Below, piece after piece: positions 50,741 through 61,202 of a stretch of DNA of 64,000 bases. Where the stretch lies: positions 7,440,001-7,504,000 of the forward strand of contig CAJFCV020000004.1 in the NCBI GenBank assembly GCA_904066235.2, read 5' to 3'. Source of the stretch: Bursaphelenchus xylophilus. Its lineage: Eukaryota; Nematoda; Chromadorea; Rhabditida; Aphelenchoididae. Within the stretch, counting starts at the first letter, position 1; each line of letters starts with the position of its first letter. The translations under genes and the position numbers were made by a program. The notes under the pieces are model-generated. The model was not told where the DNA came from. It did not search any database and saw only the letters and a program-made list of their open reading frames with translations.

Positions 50741-52944
50741 CTGAAAGATGTAATGTTAAGAGCCTCGGAAATTGTGACCCAGGATTGGTTATCCCCCAAA
50801 AAGATCAATCATGATCCAAAGTCGAGTAAAACCCGACCTTTGTGGAATATTACCGTAAGTAAATCACGGTAGAAAAATCATAATTTTAATTTTTAATGCG
50901 AACTTGATAGCTTACTGGCAACTAAAAAAATAGCTTACAATTAGCAACACAAAAAATATAGTGGCAATCCAGGCCCAATTTTCAAAAATCACCTCAAAAA
51001 TCGTAGGAAAAATTTTGACCCCCTCGGCGTCCCATCTTTAATGTAATCATGAGGCTTGCATTTACTTCGAGCAATGTAAAATTTTTAAATTTAACGTGTT
51101 TTGTAATGGGTTTCTTCACCTAAATCTTGAGTTTGCCATTACAACGGATGCCCTTAGGACCATCACATATCCGCCATACATCTGGCGTTTGATCCGTCTC
51201 GGGCATGCACTACAGGTGCCGTGGCTTCTCAAATTATCCGGCCCATCCAATGAAACCCGTTTTTTGCCGCTAAAAATCCATTTGGAAAGATCGGTCTTCC
51301 GGTTAATGTGCACCCGGCGAAGTCTCATCGGCAAACTATATGAGATCATGTCAGCGGCAATTTCTTTTTGTTTAGAGAATGAATAGAAGTCTCAGGATTA
51401 CATTAAAGACCCAAACACCGCATTCATGCCCTGGGGGAAAAAGAAAATCGGTCACCAAATCCGGGCATAGTAACATTACATATGTATATCTACCGAGCTC
51501 ACACGTAAGAAATACTTTTAAAAAATGTTAATGTAGCTGATTGGCTGTCTAAATATAATACCTTGACACCAGCACAACATAGAATTTTTGTAACGAGCTA
51601 GAGTAAAATTTTCACCACTTTGGACAGATCTACATCGGGAATGGTTTAACACGTTAAATCCTCATTTAACAAAAAAGTTTTTATTAACTTGTATTTAGGT
51701 GAGGGGCGCTGGTTGCAAACGGATTCTGGTTGTACCCAAAAGCAGTAATTATATTTTAGTTTCTTCAACAATTGACACTTTATTGAAATCGAAAGGTTGA
51801 TTAAAATTTTCATCAAAATATGTAGAATCCCCATTAACCTCCTTCGTGGCCAAAACTTCAATTCAATTTCAATTTATTTACACTAATCACATGCAAAAAA
51901 TCATGGAGTGAATCATAATGGTTTCCATTGTCTGGTCAGGGTAAGATCGCTCCATCGGAGGCTATGATTCTTGCCAGCATCGTCGATCCATTCCATCCTG
52001 AAGCGCCCAACAGTGTATAGGGGTATGTCGAATCCATGCTGATCCCTTCCGTTTCCAACGATATCTTGAAGTGGTCCAATTTTGCCCCGTTTTGGATTGA
52101 TCTAACATTGACAGTAGGAACTTGAAATCCATTACGATGAACAGCTACTGCCCAGGCGGAGAGCCCTTTGTGCCCGCAACGGGATAGGTGGACAGGAAAA
52201 GCCGACCAAAACTTTCAGCAAAGAAATGACCTGCACTTTCTTTCGGCACAAAGAAACTTTTTCAGAGTAAGCAGCAATAAATATTTATTAACAGTCATCA
52301 CTTGCCCTGTTTCTAAATTCTACGGCGCAAATCCAGTAGCCAACTCGGCCTTTCAGATTCCTCATCCAGAAGGGGCCCTTCACGGTCAGAAATCATATTT
52401 TTCTATTAATTTGTTGCACTTCGTGCCTTCATTTCCAAGTCTTTGCTGAAAATCTTGCACCCAATCAGCTCTCAACCTGCATCTATTTTTTGTGAAGCAC
52501 AGAATTTGCCGCACTTGCTCCATAAACCAGCTGTTTTTTTGGGCGTTCCACTTTTGTTTACAATCCCTTTTGTAACAATCTCCAGTTACCTCATAGCTCG
52601 TAATCTTTTTCCACTCTGTTTCCTCCAGAAGCCCTACGTCATAGTTTTTGAACTCTAATCCTGACTGTTTGCGCAGGCGACATGGATGATTAGTTTTGTA
52701 GTCGAATGAAAGTTATGTAAATAGCGTCATTTTAACATTTCTCGACCTGCTTGCTTCCACGATGTCGTAAAATTAATCCGATTTGTCGATGAACTTCCGT
52801 CGATCAGCATTCTGTCCGCTCTAATTAATCGGCGCTGCGAACGGCGCGCGCGTTTTCTTGTTTTTTATGGATTGCGCCCTGAGGCGGAGCCTTGGCGCGT
52901 CTCCGGAAAGCGAGCTCTTGGAACGCCGTTCACTTGCGCTGAGA
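50741..52944. other. Gene-poor region
   Basis: I see no exon with convincing splice sites or domain character. Short open frames here (for example at 51096-51386 and 52168-52449) have unbiased codon use. GC and CpG rise toward 52850, just before the Tyr-rich secreted protein gene, probably its promoter. Confidence 0.4.
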
Positions 52945-53560
52945 ATGTCGTCGAGAGCCGATCACATCCTCTGCTGGCTCCTGATTCTACCATCGGTTCT
53001 GGCACATCGAAATTACTATTCCCCAAAGGTTAATAGTAGTCTCAAGTATGGATATCATTATCCAAATTATAAATATGGAAGTTATGGACCGAAATACGGG
53101 TACTACCAGCCAGGTATGTAGGGCCAATTATTGTATTGTTTTCTTGTATATTTCGCTGACAAAAAGCATAGCAAAACCCAAATGGAAGTCTCTCTTACCG
53201 TTCACAAATTTCTTGTCCATTGGTTGGTCAAATCCCTTAATTTTAGCCGCTCCACGTATTGTAGCACGTCCAACCATTCCACTTGTTCCTAGAACCTACT
53301 ACTATCCTACAGCACCTCAACAAACCTACCAAACTTATCAGCCACAGTATCAGCAACCTTATACCAAATACGATTATTCGGCCTATAACAACTACTATAA
53401 TAACTACTACAACTACCCCAGCTACAACTACGGAAACTACTACGGGTATGGAAACAATGTGCCCTACGGGTATTCAAGAGCTCCAGGAGAATATTCGGTG
53501 ACTTTGGATAGTAATAGCAAATTTTATGTATACAGTGAGCACACGGGTAATGGACTGTAA
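52945..53560 (+). CDS. Secreted Tyr/Asn/Gln-rich low-complexity protein
   Basis: Two exons, 52945-53113 and 53247-53560, give 160 residues. The ATG at 52945 gives a clean signal peptide (HILCWLLILPSVLA); an in-frame Met upstream at 52867 would bury it. The mature part is dominated by Tyr, with Asn, Pro, Gly and Gln: KYGYHYPNYKYGSYGPKYG, then a PQQTYQ stretch and runs such as NNYYNNYYNYP. The last 30 residues are ordinary (EYSVTLDSNSKFYVYSEH). Such composition is known from nematode cuticle- or eggshell-associated and antimicrobial-like peptides, and it can form Tyr cross-links. No exact family is assigned. AATAAA lies at 53668-53673. Confidence 0.75.
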
Positions 53561-54206
53561 ATGGGGAATTCTTGTCGCTAAATGTAAAAAAAAGTTGTTG
53601 GTAATTGTTATTGTGATCTTGGGATATTCGGACAGGGAATTTAATTAATTTACTGTTGATTTAATATAATAAATTTTAATAAAAAATATTTCGATTTTTT
53701 TACATTTTACTTTTTGTGAATGCTGGTTACAGTGCTACGTTACAGACACAACCAGACAATCCAATTGTTAGCGCTTTGCGTTATCCGAACGCCATCCCTG
53801 TTTTGACAATTCACTCAAAGAGTCGCTGATCAAGAAGAACGGGAAAAGCCGCTTTAAAATTGATGGCGCCGTTCTCCCAAATTCCTGCAATCGATCCGAA
53901 GATCAGAGGTATTAATAGAAAATGACAATTTTATAATCCAAAAAACAAAATTACTACAATGGACTTCAGAAATCGTCTGTTACACAAAATTTAATTTTTT
54001 GGATTAACATCCGCCCGATTTCTGCTTCCTCTCTGTGCCAGAGTCATACTTTATGACACATATTTGGCTGGCGTTTGTTGTTTTCTTGTCTTTATCGGAT
54101 TTTTGTAAACTGCTTGCTTTGTCGCTGGTTCACTAAAGAAGTTATGACTTGAGGCTTGCTCTGACCCGTTTACACAATTTTGAAGCAGTGAACTTTATGA
54201 ATAATA

Positions 54207-54645
54207 CAGGGTGGTTCAGCCGAAGCTTCCATCAGTATTTCAAGTATTTCTAATAATGCATCAATTTCTATAAAATTTATATCAAATTGAAGCTAAGGCA
54301 CCCCATTTTTTGCCCACCAAATATAAACTTCTGTGAACCTTACTTTATAAAAAAATTTTTATCGAATTTGGCGACTTTTTTTGCCGGAAATCGAAAAACT
54401 TTTTTGAGTCCGACAAACTAAATTGAAAATCATTGCAAAAATTTTCTAAGTTTCACCGATTTCGGGCTCCAAAATTTGGAATGAAAAGTCAGCACGGGAG
54501 TCTCCGTGAACTTAGGCCTGTCATATTTGGTGGATAAAAAATGGGGTACCTCAGCTTTAATTTGATACAAATTTTATAGAAATTGGTGGATTATTGGCGG
54601 AGAAATACTTGAAATACGGATGGAAGCTTTGGCTGAACCACCCTG
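54207..54645. mobile_element. Tc1/mariner-type MITE with about 125-bp terminal inverted repeats
   Basis: Both ends begin CAGGGTGGTTCAGCC and are flanked by TA, the target duplication expected for Tc1/mariner elements. The inverted match continues inward for about 125 bp with scattered differences, as far as the ACCAAATAT block on each side. The 439-bp element encodes no transposase, so it is non-autonomous. It lies in a gene-free region. Confidence 0.85.
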
Positions 54646-55887
54646 TACTTTATCAACGAATCCTGGCTGCTAGTCCCCATAATTCACGAAAACCCTACGC
54701 TTTTCCTTTTATAGCAATGATCTTGCACTCAGTCCTCTATTCCTCCCCCTCCCGCAAACTGAATAGATCGAGACGTCTCGCTTTGGCGTTCTTCGTATTC
54801 AGCGAACCGTGAAGTTATGATTACAAGCGGAATGATACCAATTCCGGGTAGTTTCCTTATTTAAAACTTCTCTCTATTCTCGGACTGTCGTTCGAAAAAG
54901 TTTTTAATTTGAGGGATTCTGAGTACTTGGCTCCTGAGGAACTTTTCGATGTTTCAGAGCTTTGAGCACTTACGTTTTATGTTCACAGAATTGCATGAAG
55001 GAAACTTTATTTCCCATTCCTCTTTTGACTGATATCTATATATAATATTTACGTGGAAGTTTTTTGGTCATCGGGGGATGGTCTACTGACTTCAAACAAA
55101 AACATTCCACTTCTAATATGTACTTATGCAACTTCCTAGACCGGCTTTCTGGATCATCTCTTTTAACGAATTTGGGTGCTTTTCATAACTTTTGAGCTTC
55201 ATCGAGCGATCAGAAGTGGTAAGTTTGAATTGCCAAATTTTTTGCAGAGAACATCAGTCCTGTTGTGTATTTCTCGTTTTACAAGTGTCTTCTCGTTTCT
55301 ACCACCTGTTTTTTTGCTAATTATCATGATATTGCAGAGGTTTACTGATGTGAGTAAAATTGGTAGTTTCGTATAATTGTTTTCGGATACTTTTGTATAA
55401 TTAATTATTATTAGACTGTTTGTAAGATAAAAAGTATGATTCAGAGAAACTGCACGAAAAGGAGTGGTATACTGTGTGCATGAATACAAAAAAATCGTCT
55501 TTTTTACTAACAAGGAAAGCACCCCAAGTGTGATCCTCAGATTTTCTTTAACTTTCCACTAACTCAGCGCATGCCACACATCAATACCTGAAAATGTATC
55601 CCGCACTTTGCAGGGACAACTGAGATATTCGGCAATCTCTGCTGCCCGGAGAGCACGCAAAACACGGAGAGCAGTCACGGAGAAAATCACTTTTTTAGGG
55701 GCACATACTTCCCCTTGCAACGACAACTTTGTGATTGAAAAGATGAGTGAAGTTATTTTGATTGCAATAGCGTCATTTAACCGTTTTTTTAATTTTTATG
55801 CCCTCAAACAGATTGCTTGGTACTCTTGCCAATAAGAGTCGTTATAACCATGTTACCATGCACTATTTTATATACATAGATTTAATA

Positions 55888-56139
55888 GGGATTCCAGACA
55901 AATTCAGATTTCTTGTCATGATGCTCGGCCACGCGTTTCGGGCATAGCAATCTTTTTCTTCTGCACTGCCCAAAATTGGCAAAATGTTTTCGAGGTGCGA
56001 ATAATTCTTTCGATTGTGCCGTTCAAAACAAGTTTTATCCTCTGTTGGGCTCTGCACGTTGCAAGACCAAAATTCGATGTGGCCGAAACGCGTGTGTGAG
56101 CATCATGGTCGAAAAAAATTTGAATTTACCCGGAACCCC
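55888..56139. mobile_element. Inverted-repeat (MITE-like) element
   Basis: The left end (GGGATTCCAGACAAATTCAG) is matched by the reverse complement of the right end (GGGGTTCCGGGTAAATTCAA). Pairing resumes inward at CATGATGCTC and ACGCGTTTCGG. The arms are more diverged than in the 54207 element, suggesting an older insertion. I could not define a target duplication. Confidence 0.55.
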
Positions 56140-57236
56140 TCTTATTTGAATAGTCAAATTAGTGCCTTCTGTCCAATGCATTCGTGTTTCCTTTGCAAAT
56201 AACGGATTTATGAGAACAGTGCAAGCGACAGGTCTATTGCGAAGACTCGTGTTTTTCGAGGGGGTACAATAAACTTTTATAGTAGATACGCAACTATAGC
56301 GGAAGTCTGGGAGAAGTTCATTGACCGGAGTGTTTTCAAACTCTGATAATTTTTTGATTATTTTGCAGTCAGTTAGAGATAGGGTCATGCACGATGTACG
56401 AAAAGAAAGGAGGATTTTAGAAGTAAATTTGGTGTCACTAAGGCTGCTCAAGAAACGAGATTTTTTGATTTTTTTGCTATTTTTGCAATGCCCTTATTTA
56501 AATAAACTGGAAGACCCTTGAAGAATTTGCATAGAGTCAGCACAAAGTCTCCTTGTTATCACAGGTTCGCTTTTTTTACCTCACAGTGTTTCCCATGTCG
56601 TCATTGTCCCCCCTTTCTTCGTCTCTTTTCGAATTTCTCAAAGGATTTACCGGTCGAATAGTTCCGCTGACGTTCATTGTCCTCATCAAACATTCGTTAG
56701 AATATCTTTTTTTGCTTAATAATTACCTCAAGCCAAGTTTCCTCACAAAAGTCTGAATTTTTCCCACATAATTTTGTTATAATTTAGGTGGCCTGCAATT
56801 ACGGGGAGTGATTACTGATCCGTCGCGTGTTGTTCTTGTTATTCATCCATTTCTTGGGGTTTTGTATTTTGTTTATGAGCAAATACCGATCAAATTACGG
56901 TGCATATAAGACGGAAGAAATTATGAGATTGGGAAATAAATATTTGGGAGATTTTTTGCATTGTTTATGGTAGTAACCTTGTAGCCTATGCAGAGCCGAC
57001 TACGTACAATTAGGTATAAAACGCACGATGTAGTCGTCACTTCAGCTATTTGAAAAAGGTCACTTTGGCTATTTGGAAATGAGAGCCTACGTATCATAAA
57101 TCTGGCCTCCTTTCTCCAAATTTTAATGCAATTAACCTTTCATTTATATTTTTTCGATGTCACATTTCCGCTTTTTATTTAATTATGACGATAAGCCTTG
57201 AGGACAAATCAAACCTGACCATTCCAGAGGCAAAAA

Positions 57237-57816
57237 ATGCGGTCGACGACGTTGGGTGTGACACTGGCAATGTTGATGCCATTGGTTTGGAGCTGGGCAG
57301 TCATTGATGGTAAGCGTCATTGGGGTCGATTAGGGTTACGGTAGCTTAAATTAGGGAAACGTTGCTTTTGCAGGCCAAAAAACAATAAGTTGCTGTTGTC
57401 AGGATAATTCCTGTTCAATATGTTGGCCCCCAAATCCCAATATAAAATTTTTTGGACGAGGTTTCATTAAACCAGCTAAAGATTTTTCAATTGTTTAGGT
57501 CCTTCCTCGCAATACGAGTACCCGGAAGCTCGGTATATGCCCGCATATGAAGAAGCGTTATATCGACAGAAATTGCAACAAGCCCTCATGTTATTGGAAG
57601 ACGCTGAACCCACGACCAAAAGATCGTCCGGTGAAGTGCCTCAGGGCAAACCAAAAGCAGGCCATGGGCGGACCAACAAGTTCTTTAGAAGGGTAAGAAG
57701 TCGAAACAAATCATCGATCACCATTGGCACTCTGTTTTAAGCACGCGCCGCGCGGGATCTACCGATTTTAAAAACTTTTTTTTCAGCTTTTCTACGCAAT
57801 GCGAACGGGAATCTGA
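57237..57816 (+). CDS. Small secreted peptide precursor, function unknown
   Basis: Exons 57237-57309, 57499-57692 and 57787-57816 give 98 residues with phases closed. Residues 1-20 form a signal peptide (TLGVTLAMLMPLVWSWA). A helical Tyr/Glu/Gln-rich stretch follows (PAYEEALYRQKLQQALMLLE) and then a dibasic KR (PTTKR) and an RR (KFFRR), both potential proprotein-convertase sites. This layout suits a neuropeptide or peptide-hormone precursor, and I do not recognise the mature peptide. If the last intron is retained, the frame ends at 57740 with a different basic tail. No amidation Gly-Lys-Arg motif was seen. Confidence 0.6.
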
Positions 57817-58123
57817 AAGCATTCGTCTCCTTCGGCCGAGATCTCATTGTTCATATGCAAAATCAGGCAGTGGAAGACTTTTTCTCTCGACAAAAACCAC
57901 TTTATGCAAGTATTTTTCGCGGCCAGTGGCCCTATTTATTCCATGTTTCAAATAAAGTTTGTTTTAATATTGGGATTTTTGAAACACCTCGGCCAAATTC
58001 TTGCCAGCCAAGATACATATATATTATATTAGTCTAGAAAAAAATCGTAATACCTTCAACGTGGAAAAAATATATTATATCTGTCATAAAAGAAAATAAA
58101 AATCAAATTCTAAGTAGAACTTC

Positions 58124-59411
58124 TTATTGAGTTTTGGTCTTCTGGAAAACCGTAGATACCAGATTTTGGATCGCCTCATAGACCTTGGATGAGCTGTACG
58201 ATCCAACTCCATAGAAATGTCTCTCCGTAATCGGGGCCATTTTCCTTTTGATTCTGGAGCGAAGACTCATCTCTGGGTCGATGACAAAGTCATAGAAGAT
58301 TCGAATCCAAGACGTGTGGATCTGGAGGTTCTCATAATATTCGGGGGCAATCTTTCTGATTTCCCCCAGGTTTCGGCCGCAGACGAATGGAAAGTCGTGA
58401 TGTTCAACATGGTGACCAACGTTGAATGTGACGTGGTTCACTGGGCCGTAGTAACTGAAAAAAGACCGAGTAATCGTATTCGAGTGCCTTTCTGCCAAAT
58501 TTCCACATTACATACCTATAAGTCTCCTGTCCCTCCTTGAAAACATAATGATCGCTGATGAAGTGTCCAGCCAATGGATGAATACCCAATCCTAAGATGA
58601 ATCCAACAAACAAGTACACAAAGGATTTCACACCAAAGAAATAGAAAATCGCGGCGTCGAAAGCAATTTGAACAACCGCATTTACGACTTCGGCGTCGGT
58701 AATCGCTTTCTGGTATACTGCGAATGGCCGAAATGCATAAAAGACCGGTTGTAGTATAAGCCAAATCACTTTCCCCGTCATCGAATTGAAGAACCGAGTC
58801 TCGAATTCGGTTGGCACATCCGTGTCGATGACATCTTCTCCTAGATGACGATGATGTTCAAGATGATACTTTTTGAAGGATATTGACATTGGGACGCCCA
58901 TCGGGAGGTTGGCGATCATTCCGAGGACACGGTTCTGCAATAAATATTGCATTTATCGCAAAGTTCACTTAAACCATATCCCAAATACGCCAAAAGTTTA
59001 GATTTGCTTTCAATAACAATTTAACCCAAAACTTACTTTGAATGGATATTTGTGACCGAACCCTTGATTATGTGAAATCTCATGCACTGCCAAGGTCAAC
59101 GAATGATTTATAGTGCCACTGACAAAGTAAGCTTGCAAGAAAATCAGCACCCAACTTGCGTCTAAAATAATAACATCATCTGATCCCAAAACCCCTTCAA
59201 GATCATCTTCGGATCCCCACTTACCTTGTAAAAGATATGCCAACATGATCTGTAAGAGCACCATTGCAACGACCACGTATTTGAAAGAAGCATCAATCCC
59301 GAAATACTCCTTGACCTGAGGATATTTCTCCAGGATCTCCTTCCTCCGGGTGGCATGCGGCTCGTCGGTGTACGACCAGGAGAAATCCTGTTTGGAGAGA
59401 GGTTGACCCAT
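58124..59411 (-). CDS. DEGS: Sphingolipid delta-4 (dihydroceramide) desaturase, DEGS family
   Basis: Introduces the 4,5-trans double bond that turns dihydroceramide into ceramide in the ER membrane. Four exons, 59411-59225, 59161-59037, 58934-58516 and 58454-58124, give 353 residues. All three iron-binding histidine boxes are intact: HEISH, HLEHHRH and HVEHH ([10 protein letters not shown]). The N terminus [10 protein letters not shown] fits the DEGS myristoylation site (Gly2, Ser6) followed by the family's DFxWxYTDEPH motif. Several TM segments lie between the boxes. The likely C. elegans counterpart is the TTM-5 class, by analogy. A splice-like CTTCCAG lies 10 bp before the ATG, possibly a trans-splice acceptor. 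A transposon-like element begins 22 bp upstream of the ATG. Confidence 0.92.
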
Positions 59412-59432
59412 GTTTGGTCTGGAAGTCAGAAA

Positions 59433-59837
59433 TAAGCATGGCTGCAAACCGGGCCAGCCCGGCCCGGGCCCGGGCTTCGAAAATATGAAAAGCCCGGCCC
59501 GGTTCGGCCCGGAAAATTTTTATACTAGGTTGGAAAGAAAGAAAGCGGGAAATGAAAGGAAAATTATGACAAATTTTCGAAAAATGTAAAGAAAAATTTA
59601 GCAAAACCTAGGTACATAAGGTCACTTTACGTTCGCTATCAGCAGTGTGTTCGAAAAAATGAAAAATTCTGTCGAAAAAGCTTATTTTTTCCTTTTTTCC
59701 GGGCAAAACTCAGATTTCAAAAAAACCGGGCCGGCCCGGGCCGGGCCTAAAAATCGAAGCCCGGAGACGGGCCGAGAAATTAGTCAGCCCGGCCCGGGCC
59801 GGAAATTTTTGCAAAGCCCGGCCCGGAGCCATGCCTA
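59433..59837. mobile_element. hAT-like MITE with GGCCCGG-rich arms
   Basis: The element begins TAAGCATGGCT and ends AGCCATGCCTA, an inverted repeat. AGTCAGAAA stands directly on each side (59424-59432 and 59838-59846), a 9-bp direct repeat close to the 8-bp target duplication of hAT elements. Both arms hold short CCCGGGC and GGCCCGG blocks that can fold into a very stable structure. The middle is AT-rich and non-coding. It sits 22 bp upstream of the desaturase start codon. Confidence 0.85.
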
Positions 59838-59846
59838 AGTCAGAAA

Positions 59847-61202
59847 CAATTATTTGGCAGAACAAAAAAGTCATCGGAAAAATTCTAAAATACGGTATCA
59901 ATTTGTACTCAAAACAAATTCGAATTAAGCCAATTTCCTTTGCAAAGAAAACTTACTACAAAATCTATCAATTTCGGGCCAAAAATCAAAAAAATGCAAA
60001 AAATAAAGACAAAAGACCGGAAGAACGGGTAGAAAAGTTCAAAAGAATAAAGGAAATGTTGGCTTGACCACGTTCCAACCAATTATTTAACAGTATTCTC
60101 GACTTAAAAATTCTGTAGACACACTTTGTAGGGGAAAACATGCAAAAGCACAAAGAAAGCAGCCAAAAAATGAGGGCGAAAGACAGTTTCAGGAAACAAA
60201 AGTTGTATTGTAGGGTTTAAAATTCATTGAAAACGTTGCTTAACAGTATCAAATAATACAAATCGGATCCTTGCTAAACTACGTCTGAAGAATGATTCTG
60301 AATTTCGAAAAAATGGTTAAAAAATATTTGAAGGGTTCCAAAATCGGGATTTTCAAACTTCAGCCTATAAAATTCACAAACCTGGGTCAAAAAGTAGCAT
60401 AATGCTGTAAAAAGGTCCCAACTTAAATAATGGGAACAAAAAAGATACATAGCCCGATAAAATTATTATTCATCGGGTCATTTCTTTTCAATTTCCAAAC
60501 TCTTTCCTTTTATTTTTGGGGAGAAAATCGCACAACGCCTCGGAATTTGCACGCAAAACACGAAAAGCCAAATCTGTTTGGTCTTTGAGTGGGAGTGTCC
60601 CATAACCGAAACCCTTTACCTTGCTTCTACTGCCACTTTCACCACGACAAGATGTTTTATTTTTTGTCATCAAAAGTAATACGCTATTATTTAGGCTGAG
60701 CTCCAGTCTCAATAAGATCAAACCCCTTTAAAACCCTGTTTTCTACAACAATTATATATTATCACTCCCGTAAGACCCAAATAAAAAACAACCAATAATA
60801 AAATATGCAAATTGCAGAGGAAACAAAGTCCGGTTGGGGAAAACCGTTAAGAATCAGCAAGAATACGGTCGGGGAGTGAAGTCAATGCGATTTTATTTAC
60901 AAAACAACATAATCCTCGTATAACGAGTACAGTAAAAAATACTATACCTATCGAGGGGATAGAGAAGGACGATATTTTAGTTGACTCAGCGAGATTCGGC
61001 GAGATAGCTATGGAATGAAAAATTAATGTCATCTATTTTTTGTCGTTCCATCTGAAGGTTTTTTATGTCGGAGAGTCGCGGAGTTTCGAGCAATTTGCCC
61101 GAGCTTTGTTGGTTTAGGAGAGTCTGACTGAAAATTTGAGAAAAATTACAAAAAACTGAAAAAATCTGATGATCTAAAATAATTCGAAAACGCTTAAAAA
61201 AT
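59847..61202. other. Spacer between desaturase and SAS-6 genes
   Basis: AT-rich, with no supported gene. It contains the upstream region of the desaturase beyond the MITE and the 3' flank of SAS-6. A 78-codon open frame at 59831-60067 begins inside the MITE and is composed mainly of Lys and Asn; it is not called. Confidence 0.4.

Larger units (their letters stand above)
53561..57236. other. Repeat-bearing gene-free region
   Basis: No gene is supported across this 3.7 kb. It carries two inverted-repeat elements (54207-54645 and about 55888-56139), listed separately. Open frames at 55199-55522 (minus) and 56035-56451 (minus) lack splice or domain support; the second overlaps the right arm of an inverted repeat. 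Confidence 0.5.

Noticed and set aside
55199..55522. A 107-codon minus-strand frame
   Set aside because: No signal peptide, domain or splice support; AT-rich chance frame.
56035..56451. A 138-codon minus-strand frame
   Set aside because: It overlaps the right arm of an inverted-repeat element, has no splice sites or recognisable domain, and ordinary composition.
59433..59837. GGCCCGG blocks as a CpG-island promoter
   Set aside because: They sit within terminal inverted repeats bounded by a direct repeat, which fits a mobile element better.
59831..60067. A Lys/Asn-rich 78-codon frame
   Set aside because: Its start lies inside the end of the hAT-like element and its composition just reflects AT-rich DNA.
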